A stretch of DNA of 64,000 nt from Qipengyuania mesophila (GTDB taxonomy: Bacteria > Pseudomonadota > Alphaproteobacteria > Sphingomonadales > Sphingomonadaceae): positions 124,001 to 188,000 of the forward strand of contig NZ_JAIGNU010000002.1 of assembly GCF_019711655.1 (NCBI RefSeq). Reading direction: 5' to 3'. This document shows, piece after piece, positions 9,778 to 17,873 of the stretch. The position numbers were made by a program, and so were the translations under genes. The notes below the pieces were generated by a model, which was not told where the DNA came from, did not search any database, and saw only the letters and a program-made list of their open reading frames with translations. Within the stretch, counting starts at the first letter, position 1, and each line of letters opens with the position of its first letter.

Positions 9778-10652
9778 CCGTTCACGATCCGAAACTGTTC
9801 GACACCGCCACGGGCGTGTTCCCAAAGCAATCGCGCGACGCCTTTGCCCGTGCCTATCCCGAAACCCCACATGTGCTGCGCCACACGCTGCAGGACGACC
9901 CGCGCATGGCGCTCGATGCGCTGGCCGAGCTCGCCGAAGCGCTCCCCGAGAGCTCGATCGAATACAATCGCGGCAACCTGCCGATCGGCGTCGACGGAAA
10001 ACCCGGGGCGACGGACCTCGCGATCGGTGAGACGATCCGCCATATCGCCACCAGCGATAGTTGGGCAGTGCTCAAGAACATCGAACAGGCGCCGTCCTAC
10101 CGCGCCCTGCTGATGGACCTGCTCGACGAACTGCGCCCGGTGATTTCGGCGACCACGGGCGAGCTGCTCACCCCGCAGGGTTTCATCTTCGTCTCGAGCC
10201 CCGATGCGGTCACGCCCTATCATTTCGACCCCGAACACAACATCCTGCTGCAGCTCAAGGGCAGCAAGGTGATGACGCAGTTCCCCGCGGGCGATGCCCG
10301 CTATGCTCCCGACGAAGTCCACGAAAGCTACCATCTCGGCGGCCCCCGCGAACTGCCCTGGAACGATGCCTTCCTGGCCGAGGGCACGCCCTTTGCGATC
10401 GGGCCGGGCGAAGCGGTCTTCGTGCCGGTGATGGCCCCGCATTTCGTGCGCAACGGGCCGGAGAGCTCGATCTCGCTGTCGATCACCTGGCGCAGCGAAT
10501 GGAGCTATGCCGAAGCGGGCGCGCGGTGTTTCAACGGAACGGTGCGCAAATTCGGCCTGACGCCGCGCCCGCCGGGTCGCTGGCCGGTGCGCAACCAGGC
10601 GAAGTCGCTTGCCTACCGGGCATGGCGCAAGGCATCGAGACCGCGTAGCTGA
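9774..10652 (+). CDS. JmjC/cupin-like protein (292 aa)
   Basis: Cupin-like protein of the JmjC-related, possibly 2-oxoglutarate/Fe(II)-dependent type. YHFDPEHN near 148-155 supplies an HxD metal pair and APHFVRNG near 222 a possible third histidine; the GEAVFVPVMAPHF stretch is a typical cupin strand. The real substrate is unknown. The start overlaps the upstream acyltransferase (ATGA), and another acyltransferase of the same type follows after a short gap, which argues that the three act in one pathway. Confidence 0.75.
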   Translation: MTVHDPKLFDTATGVFPKQSRDAFARAYPETPHVLRHTLQDDPRMALDALAELAEALPESSIEYNRGNLPIGVDGKPGATDLAIGETIRHIATSDSWAVLKNIEQAPSYRALLMDLLDELRPVISATTGELLTPQGFIFVSSPDAVTPYHFDPEHNILLQLKGSKVMTQFPAGDARYAPDEVHESYHLGGPRELPWNDAFLAEGTPFAIGPGEAVFVPVMAPHFVRNGPESSISLSITWRSEWSYAEAGARCFNGTVRKFGLTPRPPGRWPVRNQAKSLAYRAWRKASRPRS

Positions 10653-10671
10653 TCGCGGGATGGGAGCGAAC

Positions 10672-11688
10672 GTGTCTGGGGAGGGATGGCTCGACGAGGC
10701 GGCAATCTTCGATACGCTCGCCGCCACGGACGCGCCGCATCGCGCCTTCCTGCGCAGCGCGTGGTTTGCCGACGCACCTGTCCGGTTCGCAGCCCGGAGA
10801 GGCGATGGTTCGCCGCTCGCCGCATTCGCGCTGGTCGAGCGCCGCAAGGGCCCGCTCGTCCTGCGCGAAGTGGGTGGCTCCTACTGGCCATTCCGCGGCG
10901 TCCCGGTAGCACCGGGCATAGTCCCCGAAGACCTTGCCCAAGCTCTTGCTGCCGACGCCAGCTATCTCGGTCACGCATGGCGGCTCGGCCCAGCCGAAGC
11001 GGGCGATCCCGCACTCGACACGCTTGTCGCCGCCGCCCGGCTGGCAGGATGGCACGTGCTGACCCGTCCTCTAGGCACCGTTTTCGTGCTCGACCTTGCC
11101 GTGCTCACCGCTTCCGGCGACTGGCCCTCCGCCAAGACGCAGCGCAAGAACCGCTGGCGCAAGCGTCGGCTCGAGGAGGAAGGCGGCGCGCTGCACACCG
11201 AAGTCTTCACCGGCCGCGACTGGACCGCCGGACAGCGCGACGCCATGGCCGCGATCGAGGCAGCCAGCTGGCTCGGGACGCTCGCGGATGGTGGCGACAC
11301 CAAGTTCCGCGACCCGGAGATGCGCGCCTATTGGGAATCGCTCTGCAGCGACCCAGTCCTCGCCGCCATGCTGTTCGGCAGCATGATGTGGATCGGCGAG
11401 GTCCCCGCGGCCTTCACCTTCGGCGTCGAGGCGGGAGGCGTACGCTACTACATCGCCAACAATTACGACGAGCGCTTCACCAATTTCGGCCCCGGTCGCG
11501 TGCTGCTCTACGAGGATTTCGCCCGCGCCGCCGAAGCTGGGGTGACGACGATCAGCTGGGGCCTCGGCGACGCCGGCTACAAGAGCGAAATGGGGGCGCA
11601 GGCGGGGCCTCAAATGGTCGACCTGCTGTTCGTTCGCGGCCGCATTCCGGCCGCAGTTCTCCGACACTGGTGGGAGCGTCCTGCATGA
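10672..11688 (+). CDS. second GNAT-type (CelD/BioF2-like) acyltransferase (338 aa)
   Basis: Same general family as the gene at 8602: a basic segment (AKTQRKNRWRKRRLEEEGG) precedes the GNAT half, where VRYYIANNYDERFTNFGPG and ISWGLGDAGYKSEMG match the C-terminal pattern of Acetyltransf_6 proteins. I chose GTG at 10672 because GGGAG lies about seven bases upstream; the ATG at 10660 is in frame but has a poorer ribosome site. It overlaps the following membrane-protein gene by four bases. Substrate unknown. Confidence 0.72.
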   Translation: MSGEGWLDEAAIFDTLAATDAPHRAFLRSAWFADAPVRFAARRGDGSPLAAFALVERRKGPLVLREVGGSYWPFRGVPVAPGIVPEDLAQALAADASYLGHAWRLGPAEAGDPALDTLVAAARLAGWHVLTRPLGTVFVLDLAVLTASGDWPSAKTQRKNRWRKRRLEEEGGALHTEVFTGRDWTAGQRDAMAAIEAASWLGTLADGGDTKFRDPEMRAYWESLCSDPVLAAMLFGSMMWIGEVPAAFTFGVEAGGVRYYIANNYDERFTNFGPGRVLLYEDFARAAEAGVTTISWGLGDAGYKSEMGAQAGPQMVDLLFVRGRIPAAVLRHWWERPA

Positions 11689-12725
11689 ACCGCTCGACTG
11701 CAGTCATAGTCGCAGCCGCCGTGCTGCTGGCGCTCTTCGCCGGGCTGGCGATCTACGAATATGCGGCCTTCGGCTGGCATTTCGCGCGCGAAGAGGTGCC
11801 CGGCACGAGCGCGTGGCACTGGCTGCGGACCCTGCTCATCGCGCTCGCCTCGCTGGGTTTGGTAACCAGCCTGTCGCGGATGCCGATCGTCGAGCGGTCG
11901 AGCGCGCAGGTCGGCGGGCGAGCCACCCTCCTCGCCTACGGCATTGCGCTACTCGCGGTGGGCGCAACGCTGGTGCTGGTCGCCGACCCTCGCCTCTACC
12001 AGCGCATGAGCGCCGAGGATTCGGCCATCGAATGGAGCACTGCGCTCGCCCTGTTCCTCGCCTGCGGATTCATGGTCCTCCGCCAGCGCCAGCTGATGCG
12101 CGAACCCATCGGCACGCCGTGGCGCTGGCTTCACGTCCTGCTCGGGCTCGGCTTCATTTCGCTGTTCTTCCTCATGGGGATGGAAGAGGTCAGCTGGTTC
12201 CAGCGCCAGATCGGCTTCGCCACGCCTGCGAGCGTCGCGGCGGAAAACTGGCAGGGCGAATTCAACCTCCACAATCTCCAGACCGACATCACCGAGTTCG
12301 CGCTCTATTCGGCCACCGGGGTGTTCCTCATGCTGCTCCCGCTGGTGCGCGAACGGCTGGCGACATGGCCGCTCGTCGCCCCGCTGCTTCCCCTCCTCCC
12401 CGATCGGACCGTGGCCGCGCTCTCGGCGCCGATGCTGGTCTTCACCTACAGCCACTGGGACCTGCCGCCGGTGCAGGCGGCCTTCTGGACCGGCCTCTTC
12501 GCCTGCATCCTCTTCGCCCGCAGTTCCGGCGCACGGGGCGAGCGCCTCCTGTGGTCGCTGCTCGCCGCGCTGGTCGTGATCGGGCAGCTCGTCCATCTCG
12601 CCTTCGGCCACACGATGGTCGCGATCTTCGACAGCACCGAATACCGCGAGTTCTTCTTCAGCATCGGCCTCGCCGCCTATGCTTTCCGGCAATGGCGCAC
12701 CGGCGGACGCTTGACGCAAACGTAA
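11685..12725 (+). CDS. multi-pass membrane protein of unknown function (346 aa)
   Basis: Integral membrane protein with about eight hydrophobic segments, beginning with an N-terminal one at residues 5-27. A conserved-looking loop, MGMEEVSWFQRQIGF near 165-179, lies between membrane segments. No known family is clear to me. It is the last gene of the cluster from 8602 and its ATG overlaps the preceding stop (ATGA), so it may anchor or serve a membrane or envelope modification made by the acyltransferases. Confidence 0.7.
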   Translation: MNRSTAVIVAAAVLLALFAGLAIYEYAAFGWHFAREEVPGTSAWHWLRTLLIALASLGLVTSLSRMPIVERSSAQVGGRATLLAYGIALLAVGATLVLVADPRLYQRMSAEDSAIEWSTALALFLACGFMVLRQRQLMREPIGTPWRWLHVLLGLGFISLFFLMGMEEVSWFQRQIGFATPASVAAENWQGEFNLHNLQTDITEFALYSATGVFLMLLPLVRERLATWPLVAPLLPLLPDRTVAALSAPMLVFTYSHWDLPPVQAAFWTGLFACILFARSSGARGERLLWSLLAALVVIGQLVHLAFGHTMVAIFDSTEYREFFFSIGLAAYAFRQWRTGGRLTQT

Positions 12726-12746
12726 ACCGCCCGCAAGACCGAGGGC

Positions 12747-13670
12747 GTGACCGAACCAAAAACCCCCGAAGAGCTCGTCGCCGGCCTCGTCCGCCTGCTG
12801 ACCGTCACCCGCACCGGCGAGGACGCATTCACCGGCCGCAAGCAGCCCGGCGGCGTCGGCCGCGTGTTCGGCGGCCAGGTCATCGCCCAGGCGCTCCAGG
12901 CGGCACAGGCGACCGCGCCCGAGGGGATGGAGGCGCATTCGCTCCACGCCTATTTCCTCCGCGGCGGCAAGGAAGGCGTCGACATCGCCTATCGCACCGC
13001 GCGCGATTTCGACGGGCGCAGCTTCGCCAACCGCCGCGTGGTCGCGAGCCAGGAGGACGAGGACGGCTCGACCCGCCCGATCCTCAACCTCACCGCCAGC
13101 TTCCAGCGCCCCGAGGACGGCCTCAGTCACGACGACGTGACCATGCCCGAGGTCGCCCCGCCCGAGGAGCTCGAGAGCGACATGGATGTGCGCGCCACCG
13201 TGGCCGAGCGCGCCGGCGAGCGGATGAGCGAGGCGCAGCGCGCGCTGTTCCTGCGCCCGCGCCCGATCGACATGCGCAGCTGCGGCCCGCTCCACTGGAT
13301 GAACCGCGAGCCGAGCGAGCCGCGCGCGCACAGCTGGTTCCGCACCGTCGCCCCCCTGCCCGACATCGCCGAGAACGCCGCGCTCCACCGCGCGGTGATC
13401 GCCTATGCCAGCGACTACACGCTGCTCGGCACCAGCGCGCTGCCGCATGGCCTGAGCTGGATGCGCGGCGAGCTGGTCGGCGCGAGCCTCGACCACGCGA
13501 TCTGGTTCCACCGCCCGGCGCGCGCCGACGAATGGCTGCTCTACGCGACCGACGCCCCGTGGAGCGGCGGCGGACGCGGCTTCAACCGCGGTCGCATATT
13601 CAACCGCGCGGGCGAACTGGTCGCAAGCGTCGCGCAGGAAGGCATGATGCGCAAGCGCGTCCGCAAGTAG
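12747..13670 (+). CDS. tesB: acyl-CoA thioesterase II
   Basis: Double-hotdog acyl-CoA thioesterase of the TesB family (307 aa) that hydrolyses medium- and long-chain acyl-CoA. FGGQVIAQALQAAQATAP near 44, HSLHAYFLRGG near 68-78, SLDHAIWFHRP near 247 with the catalytic aspartate, and RGFNRGRIFNRAGELVASV ending in AQEG (catalytic glutamine) are TesB signatures. It starts with GTG, 21 bp after the preceding membrane-protein gene, and could be co-transcribed with it. Confidence 0.92.
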   Translation: MTEPKTPEELVAGLVRLLTVTRTGEDAFTGRKQPGGVGRVFGGQVIAQALQAAQATAPEGMEAHSLHAYFLRGGKEGVDIAYRTARDFDGRSFANRRVVASQEDEDGSTRPILNLTASFQRPEDGLSHDDVTMPEVAPPEELESDMDVRATVAERAGERMSEAQRALFLRPRPIDMRSCGPLHWMNREPSEPRAHSWFRTVAPLPDIAENAALHRAVIAYASDYTLLGTSALPHGLSWMRGELVGASLDHAIWFHRPARADEWLLYATDAPWSGGGRGFNRGRIFNRAGELVASVAQEGMMRKRVRK

Positions 13671-14085
13671 CGGAGCGGACAAAGGTGACAGCGTGTCACT
13701 TTCGCGTTTCCAGACAAGTATCTGGTACGGAACGGTATTTTTCGACTTCCCGTGAGGGTGACACGGGGAGCGAGGCGCAAAATTCCGCCCAGTACTCAAG
13801 GCGGAGCGGTTCGGGAGTCGACGGGGGGAAAGAGCCGAGGCGAAAGTAGCAAAGGCCGGGAGTGTAGGAAAATTGTGTGGCGATGGACCAGGGCGAATCG
13901 GAATGAAGTCGGAAAAGCGGCCGTAAAGTGAGCGTCTGGTTCTAGGAATCGAAAGGCAAGCAGCGGAAGCGCATGAGATGATTTGGGACGATGATCGGTC
14001 GGACCCTGAGACATGCGCTTGGGCCATGCCCCTCTCTCATTCGCCCTTAGAGAGTTCCTTCTCCATCTGCGAATAATGGAGCAGC
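13671..14085. other. 415-bp gap between tesB and the convergent receptor gene
   Basis: No gene with convincing codon use is visible here; short open frames exist on both strands but show no recognisable protein. It separates two convergent genes and I see no clean hairpin followed by a T run. Confidence 0.5.
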
Positions 14086-16503
14086 TCAGAACACCTTCCT
14101 CAACTCGAGTTCGACAATGCGGCCTATGGGGTCCCGGTATGCAGCCTGATACTGGTGCGGCGCATAGCCAGTCGGATCGGCGACCACTTGGCGGTCGTTC
14201 GCGAGATTGTTGATCGTCAGCGACAAGCGCGTCTGTTTGGACCAGGGTTGATCGCTCAGCATCTCACCCAGATCCACGAACCCGCGCAAATTGACCAGCG
14301 TAATGGGTGAGAAACGAAGGGGAGACACCGTCGCGCTGTCGCTCGTCGCAAGCGTGCTCGCTCCACGATAGAGCGCCGAGACGCCGAGACCGGCGCCGCG
14401 GCGGCTAAGGGTCAGGCTCGCATCGAATTGATGGCGCGGTCGTCCGCCTCCAAGACCGATGGCACCGCCCTGCAAGAGGTCGATGGTAGCGAGGCCCGGA
14501 CGGATCGTGACCCTGTCCTGAAAGACAACGGTGTGCGCGGCATTGCCCTGAAGTCGCCAACCAGCTGCAACGGACGTTTGGACATAGGTTTCGACCGCCG
14601 CACCCTCTTCCGGGGGCATTCTTGGGGCAGATGCGGCGGCCGAACTGGTGTCGTCGTAGAGGGGTATCGAGAAGCCGAGCCCGTAGCGAAGCTCCTTCTG
14701 GTCCTGCCGATTGAAGTTCACCGGCCTGCTGTCGATCCGGACGAGGCGTCCCTGCGGATCGCGTTCGAACCGATCGGGAAAGGCGGCAAGGATCGCAGCG
14801 CTCGCTGGGGGGATCGCCGCGACGAAGTCGCGTCGCGAAACCGAACGATAATCGGCGAAGACCTGCATGTTCGCCGCCTGCCAGACCGATGCATTCGCCG
14901 TGAACTGGCGCACCCTTTCATTCAGCGGGCGCAGCGCCGGATTTCCGCCGGTTACGATGGATGCCGAAACGGTTTCCCCACGGATAAAGTCGAATGAAGC
15001 GACATCGTCATAGATTATGACGGGATCCGCAAGCAGCTCGATAGCTGGTGGCATTTGTGTTCTTGTGGTCGAGCCGGTGAAGCTCAGTCCCGCGGCTGGC
15101 TGCCACAATCCCGAAAGCGTCGATCGGCGCGAGTTCGGCAGCCCCTTGAGATAACCGACGACGAGTTCGAGACCCGCCGATGCCTCGCCCAAGGCCGGAA
15201 GAAATCCCGCCCGCCTACTGGCCAGAGGCAAATCCAGTCCCAGCTCGACCCGCTTCTCATCGCGCGAATAGCCGCGCTTCCGATCCTGCCCGGGCAAGGA
15301 TTCTGTCGAATCCAACCGTGCGAAGACGACTTCCGATGCCCCTCGGGCCCTGACGGCCCCCGCAGGTCCTTCCAGGATCGGTCCCGACACCGACAAGCGG
15401 ACCGAAGCGTCCCTCTGGTTCGCGCTGGAAACATCCAGGCGGCGCGAAAGGAAGGGATCGATCATGCCGGAACGGTAGTTGAGACCGGCGGGCAATGCGC
15501 GCGGGCCGAACTGGTCCGCCTCCTCGCGCTCGTTGCGATAGGTCCGTTCCGCCAGCGTGAACTGGCCGGTCAATCCCGCCAGCCAGTTCCCTTGCGTTAC
15601 GTTGAGGGAGAAATTGCCGCCAACGCTCCTGCGCTCGCTGCGCTGCGTCAGTGGCGCTTCGCCGTATAGTGCCAACAGGCGATCGGTATTGTCGGGTAGC
15701 CGTTCGATAAACAGACCGTAGGGCAGTCCGCTGAACGCTTCATCGGTTCCCGATCGGCCCCTCAGCGAATAGGTTCCGCTCAGCCAGGGGGCGAAGCGTG
15801 TCGAGCCGATGAGGGTAGCGTCCCATTCCCTCGCATCTGGCCGTAACGTCCTGAACTGCGTGGGGTCGAGCGGCGACACAAAGTCGGCATCGGCGAAGCC
15901 CGTCGGAACGCGACCGGCAATGGTTCGGTCGCTCTCTAACAGGCGGCCCGAATTGCGCATTCTCAGGGTCAGGTTCGTCCGGTCGCGCCCCTTGATCCGA
16001 GTCAGCGTCGCTTCGCCGCGTTTCTCACTCCATGCTCCTTCGGTCGCCAACTTTGTCGATGCGGCGAGTGTCAGGCTGCGGAGTTGGTCCTTCAAGGTAA
16101 GGCTGTAGACGCCACGATTGGCTTCGCGCCCGACCCGCTGGCCAGCTCCCCTAGGAAGGATTTCGAGATTGGCGATGGCTTCCGCCGGGTAGTCGGCCAG
16201 ATCGTCGAGGTCGGCGACTGGCTCGCCATCGACCAGCAGGATGATTTCGTCGTCGCCGTTTTCAATCCGGATTTCATCGATGAATTCGCCGACGGTCGAG
16301 CTACCGCGCCCGGCGACATCGGCTTCTTCATAGCTGCGCTCGGGCACGATGCCTCGCAACGCCGCGTGCACTGCGCGATCCCCGGTGACGACAATGGTGT
16401 TCTCCTGCGGGGCAAGGGCAGGCTGCTCGGCAAACGCCGAGCTGGAGGCTATCAGCGCCAATGCCGAACCCGATCCCGCTAGAGTTCCGAACGATCCGGC
16501 CAT
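14086..16503 (-). CDS. TonB-dependent receptor (805 aa)
   Basis: Outer-membrane receptor with signal peptide (MAGSFGTLAGSGSALALIA, cut after AFA), a short plug domain with QENTIVVTGDRA and DDEIILLVDGEPVADLDDLA, and a long barrel ending in an aromatic C-terminal residue (ELELRKVF), as outer-membrane proteins do. Ligand unknown. Internal patterns such as GGNPALRPLNERVRQFTANAS are typical of sphingomonad receptors. I start at ATG 16503, preceded by GGGGTGG; a GTG at 16551 is possible. It is the last of a minus-strand run that begins with the two-component system. Confidence 0.85.
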   Translation of the reverse strand: MAGSFGTLAGSGSALALIASSSAFAEQPALAPQENTIVVTGDRAVHAALRGIVPERSYEEADVAGRGSSTVGEFIDEIRIENGDDEIILLVDGEPVADLDDLADYPAEAIANLEILPRGAGQRVGREANRGVYSLTLKDQLRSLTLAASTKLATEGAWSEKRGEATLTRIKGRDRTNLTLRMRNSGRLLESDRTIAGRVPTGFADADFVSPLDPTQFRTLRPDAREWDATLIGSTRFAPWLSGTYSLRGRSGTDEAFSGLPYGLFIERLPDNTDRLLALYGEAPLTQRSERRSVGGNFSLNVTQGNWLAGLTGQFTLAERTYRNEREEADQFGPRALPAGLNYRSGMIDPFLSRRLDVSSANQRDASVRLSVSGPILEGPAGAVRARGASEVVFARLDSTESLPGQDRKRGYSRDEKRVELGLDLPLASRRAGFLPALGEASAGLELVVGYLKGLPNSRRSTLSGLWQPAAGLSFTGSTTRTQMPPAIELLADPVIIYDDVASFDFIRGETVSASIVTGGNPALRPLNERVRQFTANASVWQAANMQVFADYRSVSRRDFVAAIPPASAAILAAFPDRFERDPQGRLVRIDSRPVNFNRQDQKELRYGLGFSIPLYDDTSSAAASAPRMPPEEGAAVETYVQTSVAAGWRLQGNAAHTVVFQDRVTIRPGLATIDLLQGGAIGLGGGRPRHQFDASLTLSRRGAGLGVSALYRGASTLATSDSATVSPLRFSPITLVNLRGFVDLGEMLSDQPWSKQTRLSLTINNLANDRQVVADPTGYAPHQYQAAYRDPIGRIVELELRKVF

Positions 16504-16599
16504 TGATGCCACCCCAAAGGAAAAATTGGGGCGGCAAGCAATATCGCCCACCGCCCCGAGGCCGATCCCAGAGACTATTGGGATTTTTGAACCTACCGA

Positions 16600-17103
16600 T
16601 TAGAGTTCCTTGCTCGTTCCATTGAACGTCACGAACAGGCCGCCCGTCTCGCTGATCAGATCGACAGCAGTGACGACACCCGGATTGTTGCCCGGGCACG
16701 CTGCGCCGAGATCGGGAGCGGTTTGCCCGCTCGTGGTCGAGGCGCCGAGACCGGTGAGGTTGTAGCCGGTATACTGGTTCGACTTGCGCGCATCATAGGC
16801 GACGCCCGAAAGCACGCTCGAGTTCTTCGGCACCGTGATCTCGTGGTGGACGACGTTGCCCGACTTGCCGGCGACAGTGTCCCATTCGCAGGTCACGTCA
16901 TAGGTCGTCTCGGTCTTGTAGCTGAAAGTGACCCCGTTGGCGTTCGCCTGGGCAGCGGCATTGTTCCAGCCGAATGCCAGCTGTACGTCACCCTTCCCGA
17001 CGAAGCCGGTCCCGGTGGCCGGGTCGAACGTCACCGAAGCGATGGCTGCGGTCGAGAGAACGGCCACCGCGCAAGCGGCACCGATTGCGAATTTGCGAAG
17101 CAT
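16600..17103 (-). CDS. small exported protein of unknown function (167 aa)
   Basis: It begins MLRKFAIGAACAVAVLST, a clear signal peptide with likely cleavage near AIASV. The mature part is beta-rich, Ser/Thr/Gly/Asn-rich, with two cysteines (TCEWD near 85 and AACPG near 140) that could form a disulphide. I do not recognise the family. AAGGGAT sits about seven bases before ATG 17103. It lies between the receptor and the two-component genes, all on the same strand; a 7-2-7 palindrome lies 124-139 bp upstream of its start. Confidence 0.65.
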   Translation of the reverse strand: MLRKFAIGAACAVAVLSTAAIASVTFDPATGTGFVGKGDVQLAFGWNNAAAQANANGVTFSYKTETTYDVTCEWDTVAGKSGNVVHHEITVPKNSSVLSGVAYDARKSNQYTGYNLTGLGASTTSGQTAPDLGAACPGNNPGVVTAVDLISETGGLFVTFNGTSKEL

Positions 17104-17226
17104 GTTTTTAATCCCTTGAAAGAATGTCAGGCCCACGGGACGCTTGTGACTTGTGTCCCCCCACGGGATGCAGAAGAGATACGCTGCTCGCCGCGACGGA
17201 AAAATCTGTCCAAGGGTTAAGAGATT

Positions 17227-17242
17227 CCTAACTAAAGTTAGG
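17227..17242. promoter_or_regulatory. 16-bp palindrome, 7-2-7 inverted repeat
   Basis: CCTAACT (17227-17233), two bases AA, then AGTTAGG (17236-17242) form a perfect inverted heptamer pair with the 7-2-7 layout used by NarL-type regulators. It overlaps the 3' end of the NarL-type regulator gene and lies upstream of the exported-protein gene (start 17103). It could be an operator or, as a hairpin, part of a terminator. Confidence 0.45.
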
Positions 17243-17873
17243 TGTCCGATTTCGGGGCGCTTCTGTGCATGAGGAGCGCGAGTTCGGTCCGGGTTTTCAC
17301 GCCCAGCTTCTGATACGTCGAATAGAGATAGACCTTCACGGTCCCCTCCGACATCGCCAGCGTCTCGGCAATTTCCCTGTTTCTGAGGCCGAGCGAGACC
17401 TGATCGGCGACCTGCCGTTCTCGTCGGGTGAGCGAACCAAGTGGGTCGGGACTTTGGCCATCAATCGAAAGGCTCAGCGCGCGATGCAGCAGGTCACGCG
17501 GGATTGCCCTTTCACCGTTACGAATGGCCCGAAGCGAATGCAGTAACGCATCCTCGGCACCATCCTTCAAGACGATCCCATTGACCCCGTTCCGCACCGC
17601 ATCGATCAACAGGCGGTCGTCTAGCTCCGCGGTCAAGAGGACCACTGGGCGCGTATCGCCCGAAGAGCGCATGTCGATGAGGCATTCGACGCCGCTTTTC
17701 CCCGGCATGCGGATGTCGAAAATGCACATGTCGGGATCGTGGCGCTTCACCGCCGCGAGGGCATCGTCTCCCCGGGACGTCGTGGCGACGATCTCGAAAT
17801 CTGTATCACGAAGGACCGCGCTCACGCCTGCGCGCATGAACGAGTGGTCGTCGGCGAGAAGGACGCTTGTCAC
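17238..17873 (-). CDS. NarL/FixJ-type response regulator (211 aa)
   Basis: Receiver domain (about 1-118) with acidic pair D8-D9, phospho-acceptor D53 in CIFDIRMPG, LLTAE and VLKDG for the conserved Thr and Lys, then a LuxR-type helix-turn-helix (about 145-205: LTRRERQVADQVSLGLRNRE then IAETLAMSEGTVKVYLYSTY). It starts with GTG overlapping the TGA of the histidine kinase gene (GTGA), so both are made together. Probable targets are the adjacent downstream genes on the same strand. Confidence 0.93.
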   Translation of the reverse strand: MTSVLLADDHSFMRAGVSAVLRDTDFEIVATTSRGDDALAAVKRHDPDMCIFDIRMPGKSGVECLIDMRSSGDTRPVVLLTAELDDRLLIDAVRNGVNGIVLKDGAEDALLHSLRAIRNGERAIPRDLLHRALSLSIDGQSPDPLGSLTRRERQVADQVSLGLRNREIAETLAMSEGTVKVYLYSTYQKLGVKTRTELALLMHRSAPKSDT

